This document shows positions 12,401-19,008 of a DNA stretch of 64,000 nt, in pieces. A model generated the notes under the pieces. That model saw only the letters and a list, made by a program, of their open reading frames with translations. It searched no databases and was not told where the DNA came from. The position numbers and the translations under genes are program-made. How positions within the stretch are numbered: the stretch's first letter is position 1; the number at the start of each line of letters is the position of its first letter. The stretch is taken from NCBI GenBank assembly GCA_945873105.1, contig CAMCBW010000032.1:1-64000 (forward strand). The letters are read 5' to 3'. This DNA comes from Tangfeifania diversioriginum. Lineage in GTDB: Bacteria > Bacteroidota > Bacteroidia > Bacteroidales > Prolixibacteraceae.

Positions 12401-13185
12401 TCAGTCAGAAAAATATCCAGTGTTTGAGTGATGCCAATGGAAGTGCAAGGGTCGATAGTATCAATGGAAGCGCTGACCTGAAGTTGTTGAATTCCTACAA
12501 GTATCTATGGGGCACAGCTCCTGTTCAAACGACCCGGGAAGCTGTCAGGCTGACTGCCTGGTGGCACCAGGTTACCTTGACCAATAGCAGGGGTTGTTCA
12601 CAGAAGGACAGTGTATTCATCGATGTACAGGATACCATCCCTCCCTCCATTACCTGCCCGAAAGATATCGAGATGACGGTGCAGTTTGTCAAATCTTCCG
12701 ACGGATCCCCCAACAAATATGCGGTGGATCTGGGTAAACCCTATGCGCTTGATAATTGTCAGGTGGATACCATCACCAACGATGCTCCTGCAAAGTTTAG
12801 GACAGGGTTTACCTACGTAGTCTGGACCGTTTACGACCAGATCGGAATGGTCGATACCTGTACCCAAAGGATCTTCATCAAGGAGATCCCAACCATTCCT
12901 CAGTTGATATCTCCCAATGGGGATGGAGTCAACGATAAGTTGTTGATTGATGGTTTAACCTCCATGAATTATGCCAATACCCAATTGCTTATATTTACAC
13001 GCTCGGGTCAGTTGGTATTCCAAAACGACAACTATGAGTTACCCGACAATGCCTGGGATGGCCGATACTCGGAGGCAAGTTTCTCCAAGAATCAGCTGGT
13101 AGCGCCAGGGGTCTATTACTACATCCTGAAATTGGGTGGACCGGGTGGTCAAACTTTGAAAGGTTATATCTATGTCTATTATTAA
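1..13185 (+). CDS. Giant multi-repeat Ig-like cell-surface adhesin, T9SS type-B cargo (5' partial)
   Basis: The frame is open from base 1, so the true start and signal peptide lie upstream; the TTG at 52 is inside a repeat and is not a credible start. The 4,394 visible residues read, in order: half a unit plus 25 full units of about 84 residues (nt 1-6420) resembling bacterial Ig-like group 2 (BIG2; core VATVNPVTGVVTAVGAGTC), each with two Cys (PLC and GGC); two PKD/Ig-like modules (6421-6920); 14 units of about 85 residues resembling the Ig_7/CHU_C-associated family (6925-10480; W-Y at the start, YYAEA, then RT); about five Ig/PKD-like modules with W-x-GP-x-G-F/Y (10490-11900); a SprB-like repeat (about 12150-12390); a HYR-like module (about 12640-12880); and a C-terminal gliding-motility/T9SS type-B sorting domain (12900-13182, key motif SPNGDGVND). 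By family knowledge it is exported by T9SS and held at the cell surface, like SprB-type adhesins. The ligand is unknown. The PorP/SprF gene directly downstream fits this role. Confidence 0.9.
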   Translation, partial: AWSSSNGAVATVNPATGLVTAVGAGTCNIIYTITGGCSGTKSAMQSLTVTPDAAVGSITGTTPLCRAATSTYLANSVILGGGTGAWSSSNALVATVNPVTGVVTAVGAGSCDIVYTITGGCGGVKSALQVLTVTPDAAITSVSGASPLCRAATTTYLTSGVVLSGGTGAWSSNNTAVATVNAATGVVTAVGAGTCNIIYTITGGCGGTQSAQQSLTVTADAAIGSVSGATPLCIGTGTTYNTVGAVLGSGTGVWSSSNTAVATVNPVTGVVAAIGSGTCEIIYTITGGCSGSPSARQTLTVTPDASITSVTGSATLCQTLTTTYTANGVVLGGGTGAWSSSNTSVATVNPVTGVVTAISAGTCNIVYTITGGCSGIKIAQQSLTVTADAAITSVTGTSPLCRAATAIYTTTGLVLSGGTGAWSSSNGAVATVNPATGLVTAVGAGTCNIIYTITGGCSGTKSAQQSLTVTPDAAVGSVTGTTPLCSTATATYSANSVILSGGTGAWSTSNAAVATVNTVTGVVTAVGAGTCNIIYTISGGCGGVKSAFQVLTVTPDAFAGIVSGTSPLCNTETATYTTTGTVLSGGTGAWSSSNIAVATVNPVTGFVTAVGSGTCNIIYTITGGCGAGSSASQSLTVTGVTSVTGTSPLCIAATATYTASGAVLGGGTGVWSSTNTAVATINPTTGVVTAVGAGACNIVYTITGGCGGSPSAFQSLTVTPNASIVSVTGTSSLCQTATTTYTANGVILGGGTGAWSSDNIAVATVNPAGIVTALGVGTCNIIYTITGGCATPTSKQQALTVMPVPSIVSVTGTTPLCRAATATYTTTGLVLSGGTGAWSSSNPAVATVNPATGVVTAVAAGTCNIVYTITGGCGGLAPSAQQSLTVTADAAITSVTGTTPLCIAGTATYTTSGVVFGGGTGAWSSDNLAIATVNPVTGVVTAVSTGTCNIIYTISGGCGGVKSAQQSISVTPNASITSVVGTSPMCKTETATYTTIGVILSGGTGVWSSSNIAVATVNPVTGFVTAVGSGTCNIVYTISGGCGGITSASQSLTVTGVTSVSGTSPLCVAGTATYTTAGAVLGGGTGVWSSTNTAVATVVPATGVVAAVGAGTCNIVYTITGGCSGAPSAFQSLTVTPNASIASVSGTSSLCQTATTTYTANGVVLGGGTGAWSSDNIAVATVNPAGLVTALGVGTCNIIYTITGGCGGVKAAQQSLTVTPGAAISSISGTTPLCRTATATYTTTGATLGGGTGTWSSSNVTVATVNPVTGLVTAVGAGTCNIIYTITGGCGGLTPSAQQSLTVTPDAAVGSVTGSTPLCRTATATFTANNVVLSGGTGAWSSSNLAIATVNTVTGLVTAVGTGTCDIIYTVTGGCGGVKSALQSITVTPDASIVSVSGALTMCKTETAIYTTIGVVLSGGTGAWSSSDPTVATVNAAGLVTAVGSGTCNIVYTITGGCGGIKSAMQPLTVIGVASVAGTSPLCIGAGAAYTTTGVVLGGGTGVWSSTNTSVASVNAATGAVTAVGAGTCDIVYTITGGCAGVTPSARQALIVTPDAAITAVTGTSPLCETATATFTTTGLVLGGGTGLWSSSNTAVATVNPVSGFVVAVGPGTCNIVYSITGGCGGIKSALKVLTVMPAASITSVTGTTPMCRATTAAYTTTGVVLSGGTGAWSSSNATVATVNPTTGVVTAVGAGTCNIIYTISGGCNGVRSAQQALTVTPDAAVGSVTGTTPLCIAATATYSANSVVLSGGTGAWSTSNSAVASVNAVTGLVTAVGAGTCNIVYTITGGCGGVKTALQLITVTPDAVAGTIAGTSPMCKSETATYTITGSILSGGSGTWSSSNPTVATVNATTGLVTAIGSGSCNIIYTITGGCGGVVSSVKTLTVIGISSVTGLSPMCITSTTTYNANSVVLGGGTGVWSSSNTAVASVDAAGIVTAIGAGTCDIVYTIVGGCGGSPSARQSLTVTPNAAITSVTGPSTLCQSTTASFTSNGVVLGGGSGVWSSSNVAVATVNPVTGFVVGVGVGTCDIIYTIIGGCGGLVNKYQSISVLANASITSIAGPSSLCKSSTTAFTAIGAILGGGTGVWSSSNSTIATINPVTGLVTGINSGTCEIIYTIIGGCNASPSASKMLLVNDVPANPGSISGNPTICQGTTGETFSVTPVTGATSYTWTVPSGATITSVPPLTNSITVDFGLAAINGDVTVFATNGCGNGPVSTKAITVNMKPATPVITSSGGPTTFCEGGSVLLSGPTNGFNYLWSPGGATTQTTVVTTTGNYSVVVTDPVTGCKSVPSNVIPVLVNPAPAAPASTGFVTQCWNNVGPAPVLNANTVTSSPVGTTITWFDAPTAGNVVVLPTLSAFGTVTYYAEASNNVTNCKSLNRTPVVLTISSYPAAPVAGPSVTACEQSPGQTITATATSAAGTTLLWYATPTGGLPVSPTLSTPGTKTFYAEASNGTCTSLLRSAGVKLTILPAPAAPASGGDITRCIDTPAVLYAPTATAPAGSTVVWYEFPSGGVAVPIPTHSALGSKTFYAESKNSTTLCTSLVRTPVTINIISHPAAPIGTNLTRCEESPLQTLTFLATVPPGSTVKWYTTISGGLPLATTPTLHAIGSATYYAETDNGICTSLTRTPVTMQINPAPPAPVSLGDKTMCETSPFTVLKADDQIGAQGIGISLKWYSTPSGGAEVANANLPNVGTITYYAEAYNVATGCASLSRSAPVKLTVNDTPAQPVTTLPIEEACQTSAGVTLTATASVDAGATLRWYTAASGGSLVASPTLSAPGTVTYWAEAMLGSCPSYSPRTTSVKLTINPAPAPPSATNPTPRCDDGTSMSASASVPAGMEVIWFATATGGTPVAPNPPVLSGAGKITYYAEARNTATDCRSLTRTPQTLEIRVTPEDPVADPSFEVCATSPVQTITASATSSDGATIKWYRTATGGAPVTPSINTVGPPVTFYAEADNGTCKSKKRSPQTLYIKPVPAAPKSKPELKLCSDDAVVATGNFSTMVIPAGSFGVEWFNTATGGEALDHIPAFSDLGTGTTVFYAGSIDNVTKCQSLTRTAATVTINPQAAAPVSAGDVTVCVQKPVQVIRAQVLTPVDGATITWYTAATGGTVVTSPILNRIDQVSYWAEAKLGTCINSKRTKVTLTITDVPLPPVISSLGNHLTECESVAGLDASDAIIVAPLTTIKWYDAATNGVEVSPIQKTPGDRTLFAEANYASGCASLTRTKVILTVNPNPANLTGKSLTECAKIPLQTLTATVVTPPAGVTVTWYDAATNGNAVTSPTWNTIGAESYFASAQLGSCLSTSRTEVKLTLHDIPGTPVSLRDTILACEGDLPLNANNAISNPDPAITVKWFDQPVNGFEVASPVLTFVGTKTFYAEARNVSDCASPARTKVVLIALKTPATPISKGNISECEQTPTQTLNANSAITPIAGLNLVWYNAAGVVTTTPILDTIGTVTYYAAYQDNSTIHCESPKTAVKLTLSAHPLATAFANTPLTLGSDLHLNGGPKGADFTYLWTAPGGLTYAPADGNVTIPNVIASDGGTYKLTVTSKSTGCATTVTTPVVIYTATATAQQVCMGGTLVLTGWPDYMKAYDWSGPDGFTSTMQNPFIDHVAPKNEGVYTLVVTDSKGLQSTGIVNVTINPVPVPFAQANTPVCQTGTLQLAGGPDDMLTYAWTGPNGYHSNLQNPLPIAVPVAGNYVLTVVEKINNCAASDTIVVEILKPKASYDPLCMGNMLRLKAEPNGMRSYRWTGPAGFTSNLQFPTIQNVTAANLGDYVLTVTDNTGCTPPSVTLKVSMSNPPNAVITMSPSSNPVCEGTNVTLTGEPSSTTETYTYEWKGPNGFSSTEQNPPAFTNIKGVSAGLYTLTVTNEAGCTSYAELNMGITAVKFNGPYGPYCVNDSKVLVSVTPAGTQLAGNGISGSSASGYWFDPAVAGIGTHPIVYTYNNGICNISSYLDIVVVGDPVVVTNTVVLKGCTGVTADLTLPSVTAGSTAGLFYSYWTDAKATAAVATPTAVGSGLYFIKGATASGKCWDIESVTVGQPDSLKASISASAELNCPGDSTGTLTVNVSLGTAPFSYQWSTNPVQNTASVTNLKAGIYTVVVTDAKMCSAAFTGEITEPAPIKISFSQKNIQCLSDANGSARVDSINGSADLKLLNSYKYLWGTAPVQTTREAVRLTAWWHQVTLTNSRGCSQKDSVFIDVQDTIPPSITCPKDIEMTVQFVKSSDGSPNKYAVDLGKPYALDNCQVDTITNDAPAKFRTGFTYVVWTVYDQIGMVDTCTQRIFIKEIPTIPQLISPNGDGVNDKLLIDGLTSMNYANTQLLIFTRSGQLVFQNDNYELPDNAWDGRYSEASFSKNQLVAPGVYYYILKLGGPGGQTLKGYIYVYY

Positions 13186-13217
13186 AGCAGAAATTCACTA
13201 CTTAAATATATTCAGCA

Positions 13218-14168
13218 TTGAAATTTAGCAACAAAATATTTAAGGGTTTATCCCGGGTAATGCTCGGAATCCTATTTCTGGGGTTCCACCCGGTTTTGTA
13301 TGCGCAACAGGATCCGGTCTTCAACCAGTACATGAACAACCTGTTGACAATACAACCGGCATACGCCGGAATGTCGGGATATGTGAATGCTACCGCCATC
13401 TCCAGAATACAATGGGTGGGATTCGACGGTGCTCCCCAAACCAATACATTTACCATTCAGGGACCATTTAAAAAATACAACGTAGGACTTGGCTTATCCC
13501 TCATTACCGACCGTTTCGGCCCGGTCAGACAGACAGGACTCTATGCCGACTATGCCTTTCGGGTACTGTTGGACGACGATAGGTACATCGCCTTTGGGAT
13601 GAAGGGCGGGTTCAACAGGTATGAAGCCTTGCTATCGGATTTAAGTGTTCACGATCCAAATGACCCGGTGTCAGCATTCGATATCAACAAAAAGTACCTG
13701 CCCAATTTTGGGGTGGGTTTTATGTGGCATGCCGACAATTTCTTCCTGGGAGCCTCTGTGCCAAAGGTCTTTAGAAATAAGATCAATTCGGATAGTGGTG
13801 CAACAGTTTACCAGGAGGAGATGAACTTTTATGCCATGGGAGGGTATGTGGTCGATGTTACAGACAATGTAAAGTTCAAGCCTACTATTTTGGCCCGTTG
13901 GAGTCAGCAAACACCGACTGTTGTGGATCTTTCAGCCAATGTGCTCATCTCTGAAAAAGTTTGGATTGGGGCTACCTACAGGTTACAGAATTCATTTGGT
14001 CTTCTTTTCCAGATTTACGTGAACAGCGGGGTCAAGCTTGGCTATGCCTATGACCTCACCACCTTCCGTCCGTCTCAATTCAATGCAGGAACCCATGAGT
14101 TTATGCTCAGCTACGACTTTCCTGTCAAGCGGAAAAGATTTTGCAGGTTTACTCCCCGCTATTTCTGA
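13218..14168 (+). CDS. PorP/SprF family type IX secretion system outer-membrane protein
   Basis: The 316-residue product has a signal peptide (charged start MKFSNKIFKG, hydrophobic stretch, cleavage near LYAQQ) followed directly by QQDPVFNQYMNNLLTIQPAY, the start typical of PorP/SprF proteins, and a beta-rich body ending in an amphipathic final strand. These proteins are 14- to 18-strand outer-membrane barrels needed for secretion or surface attachment of partner type-B T9SS adhesins; SprF serves SprB in Flavobacterium. The TTG at 13218 is chosen because the next in-frame start, ATG at 13260, would remove the positively charged n-region. The gene begins 32 bp after the adhesin stop and is probably cotranscribed, so it is the likely dedicated partner of that adhesin. 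Confidence 0.9.
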   Translation: MKFSNKIFKGLSRVMLGILFLGFHPVLYAQQDPVFNQYMNNLLTIQPAYAGMSGYVNATAISRIQWVGFDGAPQTNTFTIQGPFKKYNVGLGLSLITDRFGPVRQTGLYADYAFRVLLDDDRYIAFGMKGGFNRYEALLSDLSVHDPNDPVSAFDINKKYLPNFGVGFMWHADNFFLGASVPKVFRNKINSDSGATVYQEEMNFYAMGGYVVDVTDNVKFKPTILARWSQQTPTVVDLSANVLISEKVWIGATYRLQNSFGLLFQIYVNSGVKLGYAYDLTTFRPSQFNAGTHEFMLSYDFPVKRKRFCRFTPRYF

Positions 14169-14404
14169 CGAATTGCCCGCAAGGGAACACGGAAAGCAGA
14201 AATTCCAATCAAAGGCATACCGAAGGAAGGCTGTTTTGTCTTGTTGGTTTGGTCCTTTTTAGGTGTACCGAATTCACGGAAGTTGAAAACTATTCTTTCC
14301 TGTTTTGCGGTATTGGAACCATACTCTGTTTATCTTTACACCGCCGGAAGTTTTTGATAAAAGTATTACAGGTTAGAAATGCCGAGTTATTGAGTTAATT
14401 GTAT

Positions 14405-15682
14405 ATGGAAAAATATCGAAGGATTGGTTGTACTGCTGGCATACTATTTTGTTCGGTTCTCCTCTTGTTGAGTTGCAAGAAGGACCAGAACAGGCAGATT
14501 CCAATTCTTGTAACTTTTGCGGTCAGCAATATTAAGAACACTTCGGTTGACAGTGGGGGAAATATTACCAGTGAAGGAAGTGAACCGGTAACTGCAAGGG
14601 GAGTCTGCTGGAGTGTCCAGCAGAACCCGACCATCGCCCACAAGGATAGTACAACCAATGACGGGAAAGGTCCCGGAAGTTTTCCCAGCACCATTACCGG
14701 CATGAAACAGGGTACCAATTATCACATCCGCGCCTATGCAACCAGCAGCGTAGGTACAGCATATGGGAATCAGGTGGTAGCTGCTCTTCCGGCAGTACTG
14801 CCCACAGTCACAACCTCCATGATTGTGGCAATTGATGCGGCCAGTGTCAAAACCGGCGGAGTCGTCACCAGCAATGGTGGTTCAAAGGTTATTACAAGGG
14901 GTGTGACGCTGAGTAACCGGCAGAACCCTATTGTAGACAACAAGTATCCCCTGGATGAAGGTGGCGTTGGCAGTTTTACCTTCTTAATCAAAGGACTGGA
15001 TGCCGATTCCGTCTATTATTTGAGGGCCTATGCCACTAACAGCATTGGTACGGCTTACGGCAGCGAACTTGCCTTCACCTTGTCCAAATTGTTGCTGAAA
15101 GACGCTGATGGCAATTATTACCGTTATGTAACCATTGGTTCACAGGTGTGGATGGCTGATAATCTGAGGACTACCCGCTTCCGGGACAGTTCAGCGATCG
15201 CTATTGTAGACGGTTACACTTCCTGGAGTAACCTGATCACTCCAGGTGTGTGCTGGTACAACAACGATGAAGAGAGCCATAAAAAATCCTATGGTGCACT
15301 GTACAACTGGGCTACAGTCTCTTCCGGGAAATTGTGTCCAACAGGATGGCATGTTCCCTCCGATGCTGAGTGGAAAGTTTTGATAGACAGGTTGGGTGGT
15401 GAGACCGAAGCAGGTGGTAAGCTGAAGGAGACCTCCACCGTGAATTGGAGAATACCCAATACGGATGCGACCAATGAAACTGCTTTTAATGCCTTGCCCG
15501 GCGGATCCCGCTCCTCCACAGGAGAGTTCGGAAACTTGAACAGCTATGGCAATTGGTGGAGTTCAACCTCTGCCACCGGAAATGTTGCCTACTATCGTTA
15601 CCTCTATTTTGGCAATGGAATCGCCACGAAAAGCTTCATCAGCCAAAAATACGGACTCTCGGTACGGTGTGTGAAAAACTAA
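14405..15682 (+). CDS. FISUMP-domain lipoprotein
   Basis: This is a 425-residue lipoprotein. The N-terminus has a short charged segment, a hydrophobic helix and the lipobox LLLLSC (Cys about residue 24), followed by KKDQ. Two similar extracellular modules of about 85 residues follow, each with ARGVCWS/TRGVTLS, an NP-I/D-K segment and a closing Y-x-RAYATxSxGTAYG. The C-terminal about 190 residues match the Fibrobacter succinogenes major paralogous (FISUMP) domain: DADGNYYRYVTIGSQVWMAD, YGALYNWATV, LCPTGWHVPSDAEW, GGSRSSTGEF, WWSST and a final SVRCVKN. FISUMP proteins are surface or secreted proteins of unclear function common in this phylum. ATG 14405 is preferred over TTG 14399. The 236 bp upstream hold no recognisable gene. 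Confidence 0.85.
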   Translation: MEKYRRIGCTAGILFCSVLLLLSCKKDQNRQIPILVTFAVSNIKNTSVDSGGNITSEGSEPVTARGVCWSVQQNPTIAHKDSTTNDGKGPGSFPSTITGMKQGTNYHIRAYATSSVGTAYGNQVVAALPAVLPTVTTSMIVAIDAASVKTGGVVTSNGGSKVITRGVTLSNRQNPIVDNKYPLDEGGVGSFTFLIKGLDADSVYYLRAYATNSIGTAYGSELAFTLSKLLLKDADGNYYRYVTIGSQVWMADNLRTTRFRDSSAIAIVDGYTSWSNLITPGVCWYNNDEESHKKSYGALYNWATVSSGKLCPTGWHVPSDAEWKVLIDRLGGETEAGGKLKETSTVNWRIPNTDATNETAFNALPGGSRSSTGEFGNLNSYGNWWSSTSATGNVAYYRYLYFGNGIATKSFISQKYGLSVRCVKN

Positions 15683-15691
15683 GCTATTGTC

Positions 15692-16636
15692 TCAGAAGGG
15701 CAATTTTGTTAGCTCCACATTCCCTCCGGAGAGGATAATCCCGATTCTCTTCCCCGCAAATTTCTCCCTGTTTTCCAAAATTACCGCCAATGGAAGTGCG
15801 CTGGATGGCTCTACGATGATCTTCATTCGCTCCCAGATCATCCGCATGGCTGCAACAATCGATTCCTCAGAGGCGGTAACAATTTCATCTACATTTTGTT
15901 GAATCACTGCAAATGTAAGATCCCCCAGTGAAGTAAGCAGTCCATCTGCGATGGTGGCTGGATGCACGGATGGATAGATGCAACCATCCCGGAAAGAGCG
16001 AAAGGCATCATCAGCCCCTTTGGGTTCTGCAGCAATCACTTTGCATCCGGGCAGCAAGGCTTTGGTTACAATGGCCGTTCCCGACAACAAGCCGCCTCCT
16101 CCCACTGGACACAGGAGCATGTCTGCCGACCCAATCTCTTCCAGTAGTTCCAGTGCCGCAGTACCTTGACCGCATATCACCTTGAAATTGTTGTAGGGAT
16201 GCACAACGGTCAATCCCAATTCGTCTGTAAGTTTTTTCAGCGTTGTTTCCCTTGCCTGCAGGGTAGGTTCACAGTAGGTAATGTTGGCACCATAACCGGC
16301 TACCGCGATTTTTTTTACCTCAGGGGCATTCGAGGGCATCACAATGTGTGCCTGTATCCCCCTCATCCTGGCAGCCAAGGCCAGCGCTGCGGCATGGTTG
16401 CCGGAAGAGTGCGTTCCTACTCCGGCTTGAGCGGCATCTTCACTCAATGAGAATACGGCATTCACGGCTCCCCTGAATTTAAAGGCTCCAACTTTCTGAA
16501 AATTCTCGCACTTGAAAAATAAGTCACATCCAACGATGCCATTGATACTTTTGCTGGTCAAAACCGGTGTCCGGTGAATAAATGGCTTGATTAGCGCATG
16601 CGCCTCAAGAATATCTGAAAATGTGGGCAGTAACAT
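15692..16636 (-). CDS. PLP-dependent threonine/serine dehydratase (or serine racemase)
   Basis: The 314-residue protein is a fold-type II PLP enzyme. The Schiff-base lysine sits in KVGAFKFRGA, followed by the phosphate/substrate loop THSSGNHAAALALA, a Gly-rich PLP phosphate-binding segment CPVGGGGLLSG, and a C-terminal ILSGGNVEL. Full-length ilvA-type threonine dehydratases have a C-terminal ACT regulatory domain; this one lacks it, so it resembles catabolic TdcB or serine racemase. The THSSGNH motif is shared with eukaryotic-type serine racemases, so racemase or dehydratase activity on L-Ser/L-Thr cannot be separated from sequence. The 3' end faces the 3' end of the FISUMP gene 9 bp away. 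Confidence 0.85.
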   Translation of the reverse strand: MLLPTFSDILEAHALIKPFIHRTPVLTSKSINGIVGCDLFFKCENFQKVGAFKFRGAVNAVFSLSEDAAQAGVGTHSSGNHAAALALAARMRGIQAHIVMPSNAPEVKKIAVAGYGANITYCEPTLQARETTLKKLTDELGLTVVHPYNNFKVICGQGTAALELLEEIGSADMLLCPVGGGGLLSGTAIVTKALLPGCKVIAAEPKGADDAFRSFRDGCIYPSVHPATIADGLLTSLGDLTFAVIQQNVDEIVTASEESIVAAMRMIWERMKIIVEPSSALPLAVILENREKFAGKRIGIILSGGNVELTKLPF

Positions 16637-16646
16637 CCTGGGAAAG

Positions 16647-16686
16647 TTATGAGTTATAAGTTATGAGTTATAAGTAATGAGTTATG
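16647..16686. repeat. Short-period intergenic repeat (gttatgagttataa words)
   Basis: About 40 bp of alternating GTTATGAGTTATAA-like words with a period near 12 bp, directly upstream of the dehydratase start. No coding potential was seen. It is one of several unrelated low-complexity repeat families in the gaps of this window. Confidence 0.7.
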
Positions 16687-16709
16687 TGCGAATCCAGCAT
16701 CGTGGCGTA

Positions 16710-16756
16710 AGTACTCTAGGCACTTTAGTTCATTTTAGTCACTTTAGGCACTTTCA
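16710..16756. repeat. AAAGTGCCT-family short-period repeat overlapping a stop codon
   Basis: Read on the minus strand, this is a run of 9-10 bp words of the type AAAGTGCCT / AAAGTGACT / AAAATGAACT. It supplies the last codons (KVPKVTKMN) and the stop of the neighbouring carboxypeptidase-regulatory-like gene. Related runs occur at 17527, 46110, 47496 and 47600. Confidence 0.75.
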
Positions 16757-17519
16757 CCTGAAGACTATCCCCTTTCTGCACCTGTTTATTCTTGTATTCC
16801 GCAAACACCTCTTTCACCCTTTTCTCCACCTCATAGGTGCTGGCACTAAAAAGAAGATTGCTGAAGGCATTGAAGTAGACCATAAAATTGTCCAGCTCAT
16901 CCCCGGTTAATCCAGTTAACCTTGCCGCAATCTCCTTGTTGTAAACGAGCGAAAAGAGTTGCCACTCCCTTTCTGTCCGGATGGCCGCAAGGGTATTGCG
17001 TTTCGACTTCTCCTCCTTGTTGAACTTGTAGTAAAGGTAGGAAGTAGGATGCGCAAGGGCAGTCAGGACACTTGGCTTTTTATCAAATTCTCCGCGCAAT
17101 TCAGCAGGTGTCTGGCTCATCTTGGGATTACCTAACCCGAACAAATTGACCTTCGGCCCTTCGCCGGTAATTTCAACTCCCTCCAGCTGGTAGCGGATGG
17201 GAGCCAGGGTAACGGTATAGTTTTCGGTTGCCGTAATTTCGCTGACCGGCACCTTCTTGTCGAGGTACCCGATGGATCGGAAAGTGAGGGTGTCTGTCGG
17301 ATCTGCCTGGAGCGAAAATTTCCCCTCCTTGTCGGTCATGGTCCCTCCCCTGACACGCTGGTTGATGACATTGGCATAAGGTACCACCAGGCCAGTCATA
17401 TCATCCCTGACCTGCGCTGCAACTTTTATCATGTCTTCGGGAAAGTAAACCTGTGCGAATCCACTTGCAGCAAGGGTACAAGTTAAAATGCCGAGAAGTA
17501 ACCACTTTTTAAATCTCAT
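16725..17519 (-). CDS. Secreted carboxypeptidase-regulatory-like domain protein
   Basis: This is a 264-residue exported protein: N-terminal signal peptide (MRFKKWLLLG, cleavage near GFAQ), then at about residues 33-115 a carboxypeptidase D regulatory-like beta-sandwich (VAAQVRDDMTGLVVPYANV, GTMTDKEGKFSL, LTFRSIGYLDK), as in TonB-dependent receptor plug extensions. The remaining roughly 150 residues are charged and alpha-helical with no family I recognise. There is no TonB-dependent barrel, so it is a stand-alone periplasmic or envelope protein. Its last residues are encoded by an intergenic-type repeat, and an identical repeat type lies just upstream of its start (17527-17572), so the gene is bracketed by the same repeat family. 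Function unknown. Confidence 0.75.
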   Translation of the reverse strand: MRFKKWLLLGILTCTLAASGFAQVYFPEDMIKVAAQVRDDMTGLVVPYANVINQRVRGGTMTDKEGKFSLQADPTDTLTFRSIGYLDKKVPVSEITATENYTVTLAPIRYQLEGVEITGEGPKVNLFGLGNPKMSQTPAELRGEFDKKPSVLTALAHPTSYLYYKFNKEEKSKRNTLAAIRTEREWQLFSLVYNKEIAARLTGLTGDELDNFMVYFNAFSNLLFSASTYEVEKRVKEVFAEYKNKQVQKGDSLQVKVPKVTKMN

Positions 17520-17526
17520 ACAACAG

Positions 17527-17572
17527 AAAGTGCCTAAAGTGAACTAAAGTGCCTAGAGTGCCTAAAGTACTT
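17527..17572. repeat. AAAGTGCCT-family short-period repeat
   Basis: Five consecutive 9-10 bp words (AAAGTGCCT, AAAGTGAACT, AAAGTGCCT, AGAGTGCCT, AAAGTACTT) lie just upstream of the start of the carboxypeptidase-regulatory-like gene. Same family as at 16710, 46110, 47496 and 47600. Confidence 0.8.
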
Positions 17573-17635
17573 AAGATATCCACACAATTCGCACATAGCT
17601 TATTTAATAGAGTAAAAAAGATGTTAAAAATTCAA

Positions 17636-17785
17636 AAGTCCACAGTCCACAGTCACCGTTTTCCCGTTTCTCTGTTTCCCCGTTTCAATTCTCTCCGTCA
17701 TTCCAGCCCCTCCGTCATTTTTCCGTCCCTAAGTCTCTCAGTCCCTAAGTCTCTCAGTCCCTAAGTCCCTCAGTCCCTCCGTCAT
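17636..17785. repeat. CAGTCCCT/AAGTCTCT short-period (8-bp) repeat tract
   Basis: About 150 bp made of 8-bp pyrimidine-rich words, first TTTCTCTG/TTTCCCCG types and then alternating CAGTCCCT and AAGTCTCT. The tract reaches the stop codon of dapL. Similar tracts occur at 22627-22758, 24201-24293 and 59708-59819. There are no spacers, so it is not a CRISPR. Confidence 0.8.
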
Positions 17786-19008
17786 ATCTTCTTCAGCCGC
17801 TCCATGGCTTTCAGCACATTTGCCCGTTCTGCAAAAGCAGAGAAACGGAAATAGCCTTCTCCCGACGGGCCAAATCCTGATCCCGGCGTACCAACCACAT
17901 TGGCTTCACCGAGCAGCAGGTCAAAAAACTCCCAGGAGGTGAGTCCATTCTTGGTCTTCACCCATACATAAGGGGCATTGATCCCGCCAAATACCGTATA
18001 ACCCTGCTCCTGGAGACTGTTGCGCATGATACGCGCATTCTCAAGGTAGTAATTGATGACAGCTTTCACCTCTTTGGCTCCCTCTTCCGAATAGATGGCT
18101 GCCGCTGCCTTTTGAACAGGATAGGAGACTCCGTTGAATTTCGTGGTATGCCTCCGCATCCACAATGGCTTGACGGGGTGTGGTTTGCCATCACTGTCAT
18201 AGGCCATCAGTTCATCCGGGATCACCGTGAAGGCACAACGGGTGCCTGTAAAGCCGGCGGTCTTGGAAAAGCTTCTGAATTCTATTGCCACGCTTTTGGC
18301 TCCCTCAATTTCATAGATGGAATGGGGAATGGAAGGATCGGTGATAAATGCCTCGTAGGCTGCGTCATAGAAAATTATGCATTGATTTTTGGTGGCATAA
18401 TCTACCCATTTCTGCAATACTTCCCTGGTTGCCACAGTCCCGGTAGGATTGTTTGGAAAACAGAGAAAAATAAGATCGGGACGTTCTGTTGGCAGTTCCG
18501 GAAGGAATCCGTTTTCTTCGGTGCAAGGCATGTAAATGATCCCGTCGAAATATCCATTCGACTGGCAACTGCCTGTTTTACCCGACATCACGGTAGTGTC
18601 AGCGTAAACCGGATATACCGGATCGCCGATGGCTATAATATTATCATTGCCAAATATTTCCTGAATATTGCCGGTGTCGCACTTGGATCCGTCAGAGACA
18701 AAGATTTCATCCGGAGAGAGCTGAACACCGCGTGCCAGGTAATCATTTTTTGCGATGGCTTCCCGCAGAAAGTCATAGCCCTGCTCGGGACCATATCCCT
18801 TGAAAGTAGCCAAAGATGCCATCTCCTCCACCCCCTCGTGAAATGCCTTGATAACTGCGGGTGTCAGTGGTTGGGTCACATCGCCGATGCCCATGCGGAT
18901 AATCTCTTTGCCGGGATTTGCCTGTGCAAATTCCCTAACCCGCCGGCCGATTTCCGGAAACAGGTAGCCTGCTTTTAATTTCAGGTAATTTTCGTTGATT
19001 TTTGCCAT
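17782..19008 (-). CDS. dapL: LL-diaminopimelate aminotransferase
   Basis: This 408-residue PLP-dependent aminotransferase (class I/II) matches DapL in length and sequence: the start [54 protein letters not shown] and the PLP lysine in [16 protein letters not shown]. DapL converts L-tetrahydrodipicolinate directly to LL-diaminopimelate using glutamate, bypassing the succinyl/acetyl branches of lysine and peptidoglycan precursor synthesis. It is divergent from the dapF-like and lysA-like genes, which would complete the path to meso-DAP and lysine. A TAnnTTTG-type -10 element may be present on the minus strand at 19031-19038, without a clear -33 box. Confidence 0.95.
   Translation of the reverse strand: MAKINENYLKLKAGYLFPEIGRRVREFAQANPGKEIIRMGIGDVTQPLTPAVIKAFHEGVEEMASLATFKGYGPEQGYDFLREAIAKNDYLARGVQLSPDEIFVSDGSKCDTGNIQEIFGNDNIIAIGDPVYPVYADTTVMSGKTGSCQSNGYFDGIIYMPCTEENGFLPELPTERPDLIFLCFPNNPTGTVATREVLQKWVDYATKNQCIIFYDAAYEAFITDPSIPHSIYEIEGAKSVAIEFRSFSKTAGFTGTRCAFTVIPDELMAYDSDGKPHPVKPLWMRRHTTKFNGVSYPVQKAAAAIYSEEGAKEVKAVINYYLENARIMRNSLQEQGYTVFGGINAPYVWVKTKNGLTSWEFFDLLLGEANVVGTPGSGFGPSGEGYFRFSAFAERANVLKAMERLKKI

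Noticed and set aside
14141-14398. 85-codon frame after the PorP/SprF gene
   Set aside because: Starts inside the PorP/SprF gene in another frame and has no recognisable domain.
18112-18978. 288-codon plus-strand frame opposite dapL
   Set aside because: No family resemblance; dapL is unmistakable on the other strand.
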